NCBI RefSeq assembly: GCF_037392515.1
Contig: NC_090291.1
Coordinates: 28,258,001-28,322,000, forward strand
DNA: 64,000 bases
Source of the DNA: Haliotis asinina
Taxonomy: Eukaryota > Mollusca > Gastropoda > Lepetellida > Haliotidae
Reading direction: 5' to 3'
The translations under genes and the position numbers were made by a program. This document shows, piece after piece, positions 37,301 to 47,139 of this stretch (position 1 is the stretch's first letter; every line of letters starts with the position of its first letter). The notes beneath the pieces were generated by a model. It was not told the origin of the DNA and did no database searches. It worked only from the letters and a program-made list of their open reading frames with translations.

Positions 37301-38464
37301 AAAACCATGAATTCTGTCATTTATTGACTTATTATTCTGGAAAACATATTTAAAGTTTTATGAATAAACTTTATCCTAACATTTATTCCCGATGGCCTCT
37401 CATTCCAAGCAGTTCCCATGAACGTCAATCTGGAGTAACTGTGGGTTGTAAATACGTATAACCTCCTCCCCTAGGCTACTTCATCACCCTGCGTTCTACA
37501 GCTGGATACACAAGCAGCACCACGAGTGGACGGCCCCCATCAGCTACGTCGCTATCTATGCCCACCCTATTGAATACATCTTCTCCAACGTCATCCCTCT
37601 AGTCCTCGGGCCCCTGGTGTGTGGATCCTGTCTCCTGACCACGTGGACGTGGTTCGCCATCGCCACCTTCACCACCATGATCCACCACAGCGGCTACCAT
37701 CTGCCCTTCCTCACGTCGCCCGAGTTCCACGACTTCCACCATCTAAAGTGAGATGATGATAGATGTATTGACAAGAACGCAAAGACCAATGGTGCTGGTT
37801 GGTGATGATCTCCACCGTCACCACAATCACCATCACCACAATCACCCTCATCACCATCACCATTGTTATTTTGCGTTCTTCTCAATACACCCGTTTCCTT
37901 TACACTGATTGCACCCTTATACATTTGACAGGGATGGTAAAGCCGTCTGTGGCGTCGTAGGCTACTCTAGAATTTCCCGTAGGTGTGCCAGAACTGTGCG
38001 ATCGTTGTTTCGGTTCCAGGTTTGGTTGCAATAAAGATTCTTTGTATGCAAATCAAGTTCGAAGCGGTGCAAACTCAAAGTGGGGATGACGCTGTTTTCT
38101 CACTTTCTAAGAGTCACGTCCTAAATAACAACCTGTGCGTTCTCAAACATCAAATACTTACGACCTCTTTGAATGGATCCGTTACATGTTGCCTGTTCCC
38201 GATACACTTCAACTTATCTATAGACATATAATGTTGCGCCTTTTATTGAATGATTAGCTTTCAGAGAAAACCTCATCAACGAGACAACTTGCTGCATTCT
38301 GTAATCCCTCGTCTTGCAGATACAACGTGAACTACGGAGTCACTGGGTTGTTAGACTGGTTCCATGGGACTGATCTCAAGTTTCGTGCTGCGCCCCAGTT
38401 CGAGAGACACAGAATGATATTCAGTGCCGACGACATGAAGCTCCGTGAGGACAAAATAAAGTGA
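31535..38464 (+). CDS. FAXDC2-like fatty-acid/sterol hydroxylase, five coding exons
   Basis: Coding exons joined at GT..AG sites: 31535-31595, 32819-32940, 36443-36648, 37475-37747, 38320-38464. The phases fit and give 268 aa. Membrane hydrophobic stretches are at about 16-40 and 77-88, with further ones around 112-127 and 164-198. The diiron histidine motifs of the fatty acid hydroxylase superfamily are complete: H129RLLH133, H142KQHH146 and H215DFHH219, with HHSGYH at 200-205. GKNEP (57-61), HKQHHEWTAP, YAHPIE, SGYHLPF and SPEFHDFHHLK closely resemble vertebrate FAXDC2, a protein tied to 4-methylsterol oxidation in the ER. It aligns from about residue 55-90 of the human protein onward, so it is about 60 residues shorter at the N-terminus. 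The first ATG follows an in-frame stop at 31469, but ttgtcaacag just before it could also be an acceptor, so an upstream exon is possible. Introns 1 and 2 hold minisatellites and a GTT tract. Confidence 0.88.
31735..31850 (+). repeat. tRNA-type SINE, family 1, shortened, in intron 1
   Basis: Box A-like gggtggtccggtggttaaaa and box B-like gggttcaattgcccac, then a deletion of the middle, then gaagcctgaaaccaaactca. It lies 140 bases inside intron 1 of the FAXDC2-like gene. Confidence 0.7.
32100..32648. repeat. 32/33-bp minisatellite in intron 1, about 16 copies
   Basis: Two unit types alternate irregularly: acgatatattgggacaatgt followed by ccatatgatgcc (32 bp) or ctataatgaggcc (33 bp). A run of the 33-bp type lies in the middle. 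The one-base length difference shifts frame at each switch, so the open frames on both strands are fortuitous. Confidence 0.95.
32950..33120. repeat. Degenerate CTGG/TTGG tetranucleotide tract in intron 2
   Basis: ggctggctggctggtgggta, ggttgattggttgactggct and similar permutations just after the donor site of exon 2. Confidence 0.8.
33685..33740. repeat. (GT)n microsatellite in intron 2
   Basis: tgtgtgtgtctgtgtgtgtg followed by cgtgtacgtgtgcgcgcgcg. Confidence 0.93.
34300..34412. repeat. (GTT)n microsatellite in intron 2
   Basis: More than 30 GTT triplets with a small GCT interruption, then GATGTT units. Poly-Val, poly-Leu, poly-Cys and poly-Asn frames over it are artefacts. Confidence 0.97.
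34436..34835. repeat. 24-bp minisatellite in intron 2, about 15 diverged copies
   Basis: Unit gaagtattagctggtatact + cact with many substitutions. Open on the plus strand as EVLAGILT octapeptides and on the minus strand as NTSVSIPA. Located inside an intron of the FAXDC2-like gene with no splice sites I can use, so I treat it as non-coding. Confidence 0.85.
35905..36046. repeat. Recent tandem duplication, two copies of about 70 bp (intron 2)
   Basis: ccatgcttcaaacacttcaa ... gttgttcactagtcccc occurs twice back to back with essentially no differences. Two identical copies suggest a young event. Confidence 0.95.
37800..37866. repeat. CACCATCAC-type simple repeat (intron 4)
   Basis: caccgtcaccacaatcacca repeats, about 60 bases, within the intron between coding exons 4 and 5. 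Confidence 0.85.
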
Positions 38465-38795
38465 CAGAGGCAGTTGACCATCATCCACCATCTTGCAGTG
38501 ACGACACGCGGACTTCAGACATTGAACAAATACCCTTTCTTGTGTTCTGTTGTGTGTAGAAATAACACTCCACGACTATGCAAAGGATGGCACTTCCTGA
38601 GGACAATACTCTTCCCTCAATCACGACTGTAGTTGTAAAAGAGGAGCTGTACGTAAACACGAAGGTTTATATTTTCATGTTTTCCTGAAACATGCTTTTT
38701 ATGGCATGTCGAGGCGCATTCAAGTGTAGGGACTCACATCATAAAGTAACGTGCTCTTGCAATATTTGGCACGGGTAAAGTCAGTCAAAGTCAAC

Positions 38796-39350
38796 TTAGT
38801 CTCAGTGTTATTCGTCACCTCTACCAAGTCTATCAAGCTCTAGTCGGGGATCGCCATAGGTAACCTCTGAGATTAACCTAGCATAACACAGCTTACCAAA
38901 TCGTGAATGCAGATACTCGCTCATACTTTGAGAACTTTTACAACGAAAGGTTTCTGCCCGAACGATTCCGAATGCTATTTTCGATCTCTTCCGAGTGATA
39001 CACATAGAGCACGCTACAAAAATGTGAAAGCTGAGTAAACAGTTGCTGAAAATAGCGTTTTTATGTCAATATTCAAGGATGTCAGCTTCCGTAAATACTA
39101 GCTAATGGTAACCATGTCATCAGAAAGCCCTAAACGTCAAATACCTGTGTTTTATGTAGATTTTCGTTTGTTGAGGTAACAGTGTCAGTGGCTGAGGAAA
39201 CCCAACAAACCCTAAAAGTAGCCGATATCTGACTGCTTAAATCCGAGTTTGATTGGACGGTCATGGGTCGCTCAAATGTTACCTAGAGCGGCCTCCTGCT
39301 AGAGTTTGTTAGACTCGATGTAGGAGTGTAACGCATAGTACTGAGACTAA
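38796..39350. mobile_element. Complete TIR element (non-autonomous DNA transposon, about 555 bp)
   Basis: Left end ttagtctcagtgttattcgt and right end (read inverted) ttagtctcagtactatgcgt match over about 45 bases with a few gaps. Inside are gcccgaacgattccgaatgc, ttcaaggatgtcagcttccg and gctaatggtaaccatgtcat, which recur in the copies at 40.7-42.1 kb. No transposase. The palindromic TTA..TAA ends make the target-site duplication ambiguous. It lies about 330 bases after the FAXDC2-like stop codon. Confidence 0.82.
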
Positions 39351-40735
39351 ATTAACTCAGACAGAGGTAAATGTTCCGACATCGATGGACACTTGACCTT
39401 TGTTTTGGGTTTACCATTATTAAAGGATATTTAATGTCTTGATATTATACACCCCGTCTCATGACTGTAATTATATATCAAATATAATTATTATCATATT
39501 TCCCGTCTCGTGTCAGTTGTAATATTACAAACATGTTAAGTTAAAAAAGCGAAACCTCAATGTACGGTCACTTAACCAGGAATAGGTGTTAGTGCTTGAG
39601 GCGTCCGTAAAATACAAATGCGTTGTCTGCAGTAAAGAGGAATAACACAATCATGAGTATCAAATTCCTAAGCAGAATATTTCCACCGGGAGATTATATA
39701 TGTTGATACTTCAGTATGTAGAGATAGTTGTTGGTTAAGATCGAAGATAAATCAACTGCGAACACGAATATCTATGATGCTTCGGTTTCTTTTTGCATGT
39801 TGAAAAGATTATTGGAACATAAAGCAAATTAATGGGAAAGACGAAACATATTGTTTGTTTGGGATATGTCGTGAAATAATATACGAAGTCGAGGCTTTAA
39901 CAGTTCGAAGCATTTGTGTTACAGAGCTTTACTTTGCAAAGTCTGTTATTGTGACAACAAAAAGCACATGTACATCCAATAGAGTGTATCCAAGATATAC
40001 TTTGCAAGTCTTGATCACTGATGTTCTGAAAATGGGGAGTTTCCATGGGGTCCTTTTGTATGGTATTTTATTCAAACCATTTTCAGGGACTGTTCGTCAA
40101 CAGAACAAGTCTGCGGCCTTAACCAGTACTGTCATGGTGTGTTTGGTGGTTTAATGTTCCTGCGTGCTACACACCTGATATCCACGCGTATATACACTCG
40201 CACACATGCAGTTTCACCAGGTCATCCGAACGTATACATGTACATGGCAAACTTAGGGTCATACGGACCTCGAAAAAACCCGTATATTTCCTTGTATGCA
40301 TATAATTATGAAATACTGTCGCTCGTGTAGTAACTGTCAGCTAACAGACATTTCCCTGTGCTGAAAATGGAAAATGTACTAATTTGAGATGCATGGCGGT
40401 TACAACAGATGCAGGTCACCTTTGCACGAAAACCAGTCGTAACCAAAACAAATAGTGCTTGAAGCGTTTGTAAAATAATCCATTCTTGTACAATAATGAG
40501 AGCATGATTATAAACAAAATATCACTTGATCAATGCGAGACACTCTACCTTATTTTAATCAGGATAATACAACTTTAATAATGGCAAAGTATATCAAAAT
40601 TCACCTTTGGAGTGAAGTTATTCTTTACAACACTTTACGAATGGCAACATCTTTAATATATTATGATATGAGGTATAGATTGTAGTAATGTCATCGTGAC
40701 GGCGTATTGATGTCACAATGCCCCCAAGCATAGCA
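39351..40735. other. Intergenic stretch without a recognised gene
   Basis: AT-rich unique sequence between two copies of the TIR element. The frame 39855-40154 (plus) has no known domain. Confidence 0.4.
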
Positions 40736-41177
40736 TACGCTTGACATGAGAACATTTGAACTTCCTATCTCGAAAAGGTTCATACCCGAACGATCCCGAA
40801 TGTTATTTAGCGTACGCTCGCTTCCGGGTGATGCACACGGCGTACGTTACAACCATGACAACGGTGAGGAAGCAGTACAATAGTGTTTTGGGCAACATTC
40901 AAGGATGTCATCTTGCGGAAATATAGCTAATGGTAACCATGTCAACAGAAACCCCAAAGCGTATATACTGCAGATCAAATAACTGTGTTATATGCGGATT
41001 TTTGTTTGTGGAGAGATCTGTGTCAAAGACCTGTATATTTTGTAGGTCCGTCCGATCCCTAAGTAGTAGTCGTTGTCTGATTGGTTAAATCTATTTAACC
41101 GTCTCGCGTTTGAATGGACGGTCATAGGTCGCCCAAAGGTTACTTGACACGACCTTCAACTAGGGTTTGTAAAATAG
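40736..41177. mobile_element. TIR element copy 2, one terminus missing
   Basis: Same internal blocks as the complete copy (catacccgaacgatcccgaa, aacattcaaggatgtcatct, gctaatggtaaccatgtcaa, gacggtcataggtcgcccaa) in the same orientation. It stops at actagggtttgt without the outermost 45-base terminal repeat. Confidence 0.8.
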
Positions 41178-41181
41178 TTAG

Positions 41182-41255
41182 CAATTATGGATACCCAAAT
41201 CAAATCAAAACAGGGTCTGTGGAATGATACAAAACAGGTTTTCTCTCTGTTTTTT
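41182..41255 (+). repeat. 74-bp inverted repeat, left member
   Basis: caattatggatacccaaatc ... ggttttctctctgttttt; its reverse complement is at 42052-42125 with about one difference. Confidence 0.9.
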
Positions 41256-41555
41256 AACCACAGTAATGGAACTATACGCAATGATGTCATCTCGTTTTTC
41301 ATGTTTCTTAACCTGACTAAGGGCATCGCTACATTCTGACTGATATTGCTCCAGGCAAATACTATTTTGTAAAATGTCCATGTGGTAAGTAAAGGAGATC
41401 GTAGTACTGTTCAAGATCTAGAAAACCATTCATGATTTGTTATGAAAGAAAAGTTTGGCGATTAACCGATGGGGTTTTCACATTTAATATAACTGCAAAT
41501 TATACCAATTATTTTCAATTGAAACCATGCGCTATAGAGCACAGTCTAAGTAAAC

Positions 41556-42033
41556 TTAGTCTCAGAGTTATTCGTTACACTCCACCACTGAGTCTAACAA
41601 ACCCTAGTTGAAGGTCGTGTCAAGTAACCTTTGGGCGACCTATGACCGTCCATTCAAACGCGAGACGGTTAAATAGATTTAACCAATCAGACAACGACTA
41701 CTACTTAGGGATCGGACGGACCTACAAAATATACAGGTCTTTGACACAGATCTCTCCACAAACAAAAATCCGCATATAACACAGTTATTTGATCTGCAGT
41801 ATATACGCTTTGGGGTTTCTGTTGACATGGTTACCATTAGCTATATTTCCGCAAGATGACATCCTTGAATGTTGCCCAAAACACTATTGTACTGTTTCCT
41901 CACCGTACATGAGAACATTTGAACTTCCTATCTGGAAAAGGTTCATACCCGAACGATCCCGAATGTTATTTAGCGTACGCTCGCTTCCGGGTGATGCACA
42001 CGGCACACGTTACAACCATGACAACGGTGAGGA
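41556..42033. mobile_element. TIR element copy 3, opposite orientation, with a flipped 126-bp segment
   Basis: Begins at an intact terminus ttagtctcagagttattcgt and runs as the reverse complement of copy 2 up to 41906 (cctcaccgt). Then 41908-42033 repeats 40745-40870 in direct, not inverted, orientation at about 97% identity or better, ending aacggtgagg. The cctcaccgt/aacggtgagg pair flanks the flipped part. Confidence 0.8.
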
Positions 42034-42051
42034 AACATAGAGAAAAAACAT

Positions 42052-42125
42052 AAAAAACAGAGAGAAAACCTGTTTTGTATCATTCCACAGACCTTGTTTT
42101 GATTTGATTTGGGTATCCATAATTG
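42052..42125 (-). repeat. 74-bp inverted repeat, right member
   Basis: Reverse complement of 41182-41255: aaaaaacagagagaaaacct ... gggtatccataattg. Confidence 0.9.
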
Positions 42126-42169
42126 TAAACTATTTTATAGGTGATTTCTATGTTTACCCACCGTTATTT

Positions 42170-42330
42170 GAGGCGGTGGGGTAGCCTTGTGACAAAGGCG
42201 TTCGCTCGTCACGGGTTCGATTCCTCATATGTGTACAATGTATGAAATCCATCCCTGGTGTCCCTCGTCGTGATATTTCTTGAAAATTGCAAAAAAACCG
42301 TCGAAAAACTCAACTCACTCACTCACTCGC
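42170..42330 (+). repeat. tRNA-type SINE, family 1
   Basis: Head ggtggggtagccttgtgaca and cgggttcgattcctcat, then gtacaatgtatgaaatccat, tggtgtccctcgtcgtgata and a diverged tail ending in CTCACTCACTCACTCG. Confidence 0.85.
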
Positions 42331-42779
42331 TATGTTTTTTCCTTTTTAGTTAATAGGGAAGCAAAAACAGAGTTATCTCCCTTCCAGCACACTAGCACAT
42401 TGTATTGTCGGCGAAAAGGACTGTGTATTTTTTATTCAACCAATATTGAAAAGTGCGTTGTACAATATCTGTCACAAGGGAAATACATTAACGTATTTTA
42501 TTGTGCTGTTATTGAATGTATTTTCTAAAATTAGGCTAAAACTGACACAAACATATTTAGAGGCCATAAAGCACAGCTATAGCGGGAAAGTTCGCAAAAT
42601 ATTACATATGGATTGTCAATACCCTTTTCGGACAAACCATGTTAATGGCATAAAATGCAACTCAAGCAGTATGGCAGCACCAATGAGGTTACTCCACCTC
42701 TGCTGTGACGTAAATATTCATTTCGGATTTTCTCCATAAATCCCTTCGATGTACTGCTACATGAAGTTGCTGATATACG

Positions 42780-43700
42780 ACGATCCAGTGTCACTATGTA
42801 TGTAGTACAGTCCATGTAATAACTGTGATAGAATGGAACTATCAATATTACACACAATGCCATGTCTACGATTGTTACTGACGTCATGTCGTATGCACGA
42901 TACAATACGACATCAATATCGCACACTGCGTCATGTCTAAGGTGTTGGAAAACTATAAACATCTTATATCTGCGATATAATATAATTATTAATACAACAC
43001 ATTGTGTCTCAGGTAATATGCTATAAGATTTAAAATATTACATATTATGTTGTTAATGTAATAGGAAATAGCCCAACTCGTAATGTGGCTTGTCCTGGCT
43101 TACAATATGACACACGATATTGTTGTCACATCAACGATACAATATGACTATCAACATCACAGTCCATGTCACATTTACGATAAAATATGACTATCAACAT
43201 TACAATCCATGTCACATTTACGATACAATATGACTATCAACATTACAATCCATGTCACATCTACGATACAATGTGACTATCAACATTACAATCCATGTCA
43301 CATCTACGATAATATCACTATCACATATGCCTACGACACAGTATGACTGTCAGTGTTGTAGTCAGTGTTGTGTCTACACCTGAAGATCCGGGTTAGAATT
43401 GATCTTCAGAAACCCATTCTTGTCGTAAGAGATTGGGTTTGGGATTGGGTGGTCAGGTTTGCTAACTTGGTTGACGCATGTCATGGATTCCCGTAGACCG
43501 ATGCCCATGCTGTTGGTCACTGTAGTGTCTGATCCAGACTGTATTATTTACGGACCGCCGCATATAACTCAACTCACTCACTCACTCACTCACTCACTCT
43601 GTATTGTGTCTACGACGTAACTCTGTGACGTATGTCTACAATAGAGTGAGAACACACTGTACCAGGTTTTCGATACAGTATAAATGTCAGTATGACAGAC
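42780..43700. repeat. 43-bp minisatellite domain, core 43143-43320
   Basis: Core unit tgactatcaacattacaatc + catgtcacatttacgatacaata, about four good copies. Degenerate copies extend on both sides (atcaatattacacacaatgc near 42841; gtctacgacgtaactctgtg near 43608). A family-2 SINE splits the right side. Confidence 0.8.
43375..43600 (-). repeat. SINE-like repeat, family 2, inside the 43-bp domain
   Basis: Reverse orientation: tgaagatccgggttagaatt, gtcgtaagagattgggtttg, gttggttgacgcatgtcatg-type and accgccgcatataactcaac, then CTCACTCACTC. Flanks on both sides are degenerate 43-bp units, so it inserted after the array formed. Confidence 0.82.
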
Positions 43701-45020
43701 TGTGCTGAATATCCATGACACAGAGAGTATTAACCCTGTCCACAACTGGACATCCAGGGAACATAGACTTTCAATACTGACCACTTTGTATCTGATTCAT
43801 TGACACAGATCTCGATATGACCAGGGCCTTCATTCGTAGCTGATGTGTTAAGAATGGGCTTAGGAAGCTCGTTGCACTACGAAAGTTTCGAGATTAACTA
43901 AGCTGGTGCATGTGTGTACATATTGATCTAAACATCGAGCGTACTCCGTACTTCAGAGACAGTTAATGGAGCGGTGACGTTATTATTTGAACGCCGCTCC
44001 CAATGACATTGCCGTTGATTGCCTCTGCTCACAGAGGTAAAAGTATCTCTACCGAAATGTACATAATAAAGACGTTGTCTTCCATAAATTATCTTGCTTT
44101 TATTATGACATTGCAGTTGTGCATAGCTCCCAGCTGTCAAGAAGACATTCTAAAACCCTCAGGTCGTGGAATTTGAATACTTTGGGCCATGGCGCAGAGA
44201 TACCCAGACGTACGTAACGTGGCAATCAGTTTAGAAGCTCAGGGTTACTAAAATGTTTACTAAACCCAAAGAACTTAAAGCAGATATTTAATTACTTTTA
44301 CAAGGTATAACACTCACTCACCAAATGACAACATTTGAGGCACAGATGTGTGGTGTTAAGAATAACGGAAACTGACTCTCTGATTAAATTTATAGATATA
44401 CGTAATAAAGAAAGTGACAAAACCTTTTCCTAAATGATAAGCCAGATAAAAGTCTGTCCCTTGCATGATTCCGACTTTATCATAAGTATGATTTTATGCA
44501 TCATTAAATAATTCTGATGATACAGGTTCTTGATGAAAAGCATTGACGGCACTCGCCCCGACAAACAAGCACAGACAGTTGAAAGAGGGCTTTCATTAGC
44601 CATCATTTATGTCACTGATGAGTAACATTTTGAAATATCCTCACGGGTACAATTTATGAAGCTCATTCCCGGTGTCTCCCGTTGCTGGAATACTGCTAAA
44701 GCCACAGCCATAAAAGTTTTGAAGGTTTTACGGAAGACATGGATGTTGCTTTATCAACAAGTATGAGTTCCTTACACTTTGGTAGACGAGCTCTTAGTCT
44801 AGAATTTCCTGATCTTTGAAAGGTGATTATTTGTTTGAAACTCATCCAACAATCGAACACGTCACAAACTTTACTGACAATAACAGTCACCATCTGCAAT
44901 ACAACCTGCAGGCTTCATAGCTGGACATCTTGTCATCTTCAGGTTCTCACGTTGATGTAGGTGAGCTTCATCATATGATTGTTTTATGAAGTATAAGGCA
45001 CAGACAAATAAACCGATAAA
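43700..45020. other. Intergenic stretch without a recognised gene
   Basis: Unique AT-rich DNA with a family-1 SINE tail near 44640. Nothing else recognised. Confidence 0.35.
44640..44712 (+). repeat. tRNA-type SINE, family 1, tail fragment
   Basis: cacgggtacaatttatgaag, ctcattcccggtgtctcccg and ttgctggaatactgctaaag. Confidence 0.65.
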
Positions 45021-45024
45021 TATA

Positions 45025-45875
45025 CTATCAAAAAAGAAACGCATAGATGAGAAATCTGTTGCGAAAATGTTGTTACAATATTTTCAAACATGTATATTTC
45101 GTCCACAAATTGACTGTGGTGGATGAAATTTACACCAGTTTAGATATAGGTAATGTCTATACAACCAAGTGGAAACATTTAGATACCTGTGACAGTGAGC
45201 GCGATGGTGGCGACGTACCACGACCCCGACGTCGGGTTTCCTGGCTCTCAGACCAGTCTCGTTTCGTACAGTTTGACCGGATATCCTCTGAAGTACCAGC
45301 ACCCTTGCTGCCGTGCTCTCACCTGTGGCTGTACGATCACGCAACTATAGAACCCGGATGTACTGATCCGGAGTTGCCTGTACGGGGGCGGTCATTTGTT
45401 ATACCTGTTTGGTTGCAACGAGCTTCAAGCCATGATATCTTGCTCGGACAATAATTCAGTCACCTAGCAACACATGATTGCTAATCTCTAGCATGCATTC
45501 TTTCAATGGCGATGTTCCGTGTCGCAAAGTCAAGACGTGACGTAGTGAGTTGACCTTGTCCCTCCGTCAAAACGAACGCCAGTTTCTGAATCTGAATTTT
45601 TATTGCCAGACAATGAATGATCTTTGCTGCTCAATTTCAACTAGAAGGTGATTTCTGTAGCGCTGTGGCAATGTTTTTTTTTCTAATCCTCGTAAGAAGT
45701 CTCATCAAAATCAACATTTTCTGGTAAAATCGATATTTTATTTGTGTAATTGTGTAACATCATGTTATCAACACTTTTGTCACATATTTTGCCTATTGTT
45801 TGAACACAATAGGTAATTAAGAGATTTCTATAAATACAAATCTCCTATGCGTTTCTTTTTGGGAATAGTATACAC
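45025..45875 (-). mobile_element. Tc1/mariner-type DNA transposon, internally decayed, both TIRs present
   Basis: Ends are tactatcaaaaaagaaacgc + atag at 45025 and, inverted at about 45851-45875, tactattcccaaaaagaaac + gcatag, flanked by TA on each side as expected for the superfamily. On the minus strand the peptide RISGQTVRNETGLRARKPDV (about 45225-45285) matches the second helix-turn-helix of Tc1/IS630-type transposases, preceded by RTATGESTAARVL. The frame is interrupted upstream, and no DDE domain remains, so at about 850 bp it is a deleted, non-autonomous copy. Confidence 0.8.
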
Positions 45876-46015
45876 TACAAAGAAGTTTACTTATTATCCA
45901 AGTTGTTTTGCAATTGTCAGTCACAAGCCTGCCATTACGACAAATATGAATTGCAACAGAGTCAACTACGCTGATACCGAATGGGGCCATCATTTTAGTT
46001 CTTTATAATCGTATT

Positions 46016-46676
46016 TGTTACACCCATTGTTACGAATGTGTTTTTTCTGTATATTTTATTGTTAATTAAGTAATAATTATTATTGGGTCACAATGTTTAG
46101 TGTTTTGAATAATAATTGTAATGGGTCACATTTCGTATAACAGATGATCCGCATTATTAGGATTTAGGTTTTCCGGGAAATATCTGACCTTGACTTCCTA
46201 TTTGTTTACTTCCGTGAGGTTATTCTGGGGCATTCTACGGTGTTGGCGATGGCCGTAGGTGCTCGAACTTTCGAGAAACGACTGCAAGTATATATAAAGG
46301 CTAGTTGCCGTGTTGTGGGCGACACAGATTGACACATTCACATCCATTCACTGGGGTATATCATCATCAATTTGCCAACGCCTGAAACTGCTGTCAGGCC
46401 GCTCGCTGTGTTACATTCTGCACGACTGTTTCTCTCTCGCACTAAGACTTTTGGTGAGTTTGCTATACAATATATTTTGTGACCCATTGCCTTAGATTTT
46501 GTTTCACCTGCATTGTATTTGAAATAGACATTGTGATATTGACTTGTGACTTTATATAACTTGCTCTCATTACCTTAATACAGTATCTCAATATTTTAAA
46601 CTTTTCTTTGTTCTGTTTTGCTGGTTCGCATGGGGTTTCTTACACCTTTTAGCACACCAAATTCTTAACCGTAACA
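46016..46676 (+). mobile_element. Possible solo LTR (LTR-retrotransposon fossil)
   Basis: A segment of about 660 bases starts TGTTAC and ends GTAACA (inverted terminal hexamers with TG..CA ends) and contains a good TATA box (agtatatataaagg, 46287-46300). No internal region, second LTR or clear target-site duplication is present, so it would be an old solo LTR. It could equally be an ordinary promoter-like sequence. Confidence 0.3.
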
Positions 46677-46831
46677 AAACTTAGATTATAAAACGTATCA
46701 AGTGACCGTGACTAAAACAGTTCGTTATAAGGGTGTACATACTTTACTGAACATTAATCCATGTCAGATGAACCACGCATACAATGTACTTTGTATTGAT
46801 GTTAAACTTAGTGCCTACTTTCGGTTTGCCA

Positions 46832-47080
46832 TGAGTGAGTGAGTTTAGTTTTACGCCGCACTCAGCAATATTCCATCTGTATGGCGTCGGTTTGTAAGTA
46901 ATCGTGTCTAAATCAGGCAATCCAGTGACCAACAGCAGGAACATCGATCTACGCTACTAGAACCGATAACACGAGTCAAGTCAGCGCGCCTGCACACCTG
47001 ATGCTGTGTTAGTCGCCTCTTAGACAAGCATGGGTTACTGAAGATCAATACCAGCCCAAACCTTCACGGGCTGGTTTGCT
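46832..47080 (+). repeat. SINE-like repeat, family 2
   Basis: gagtgagtttagttttacgc, cactcagcaatattccatct, gtatggcgtcggtttgtaag, caatccagtgaccaacagca, gttagtcgcctcttagacaa and aaccttcacgggctgg. Nearly complete. Confidence 0.92.
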
Positions 47081-47139
47081 ATGAATAAACAACTGAATGT
47101 TGTCAGTACACTCATGGCCTTCCTGCGCGAATACAGCGG

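Noticed and set aside
45047-45454. 135-codon plus-strand frame
   Set aside because: It is antisense to the Tc1-type transposase remnant, whose minus-strand peptide has the family motifs.
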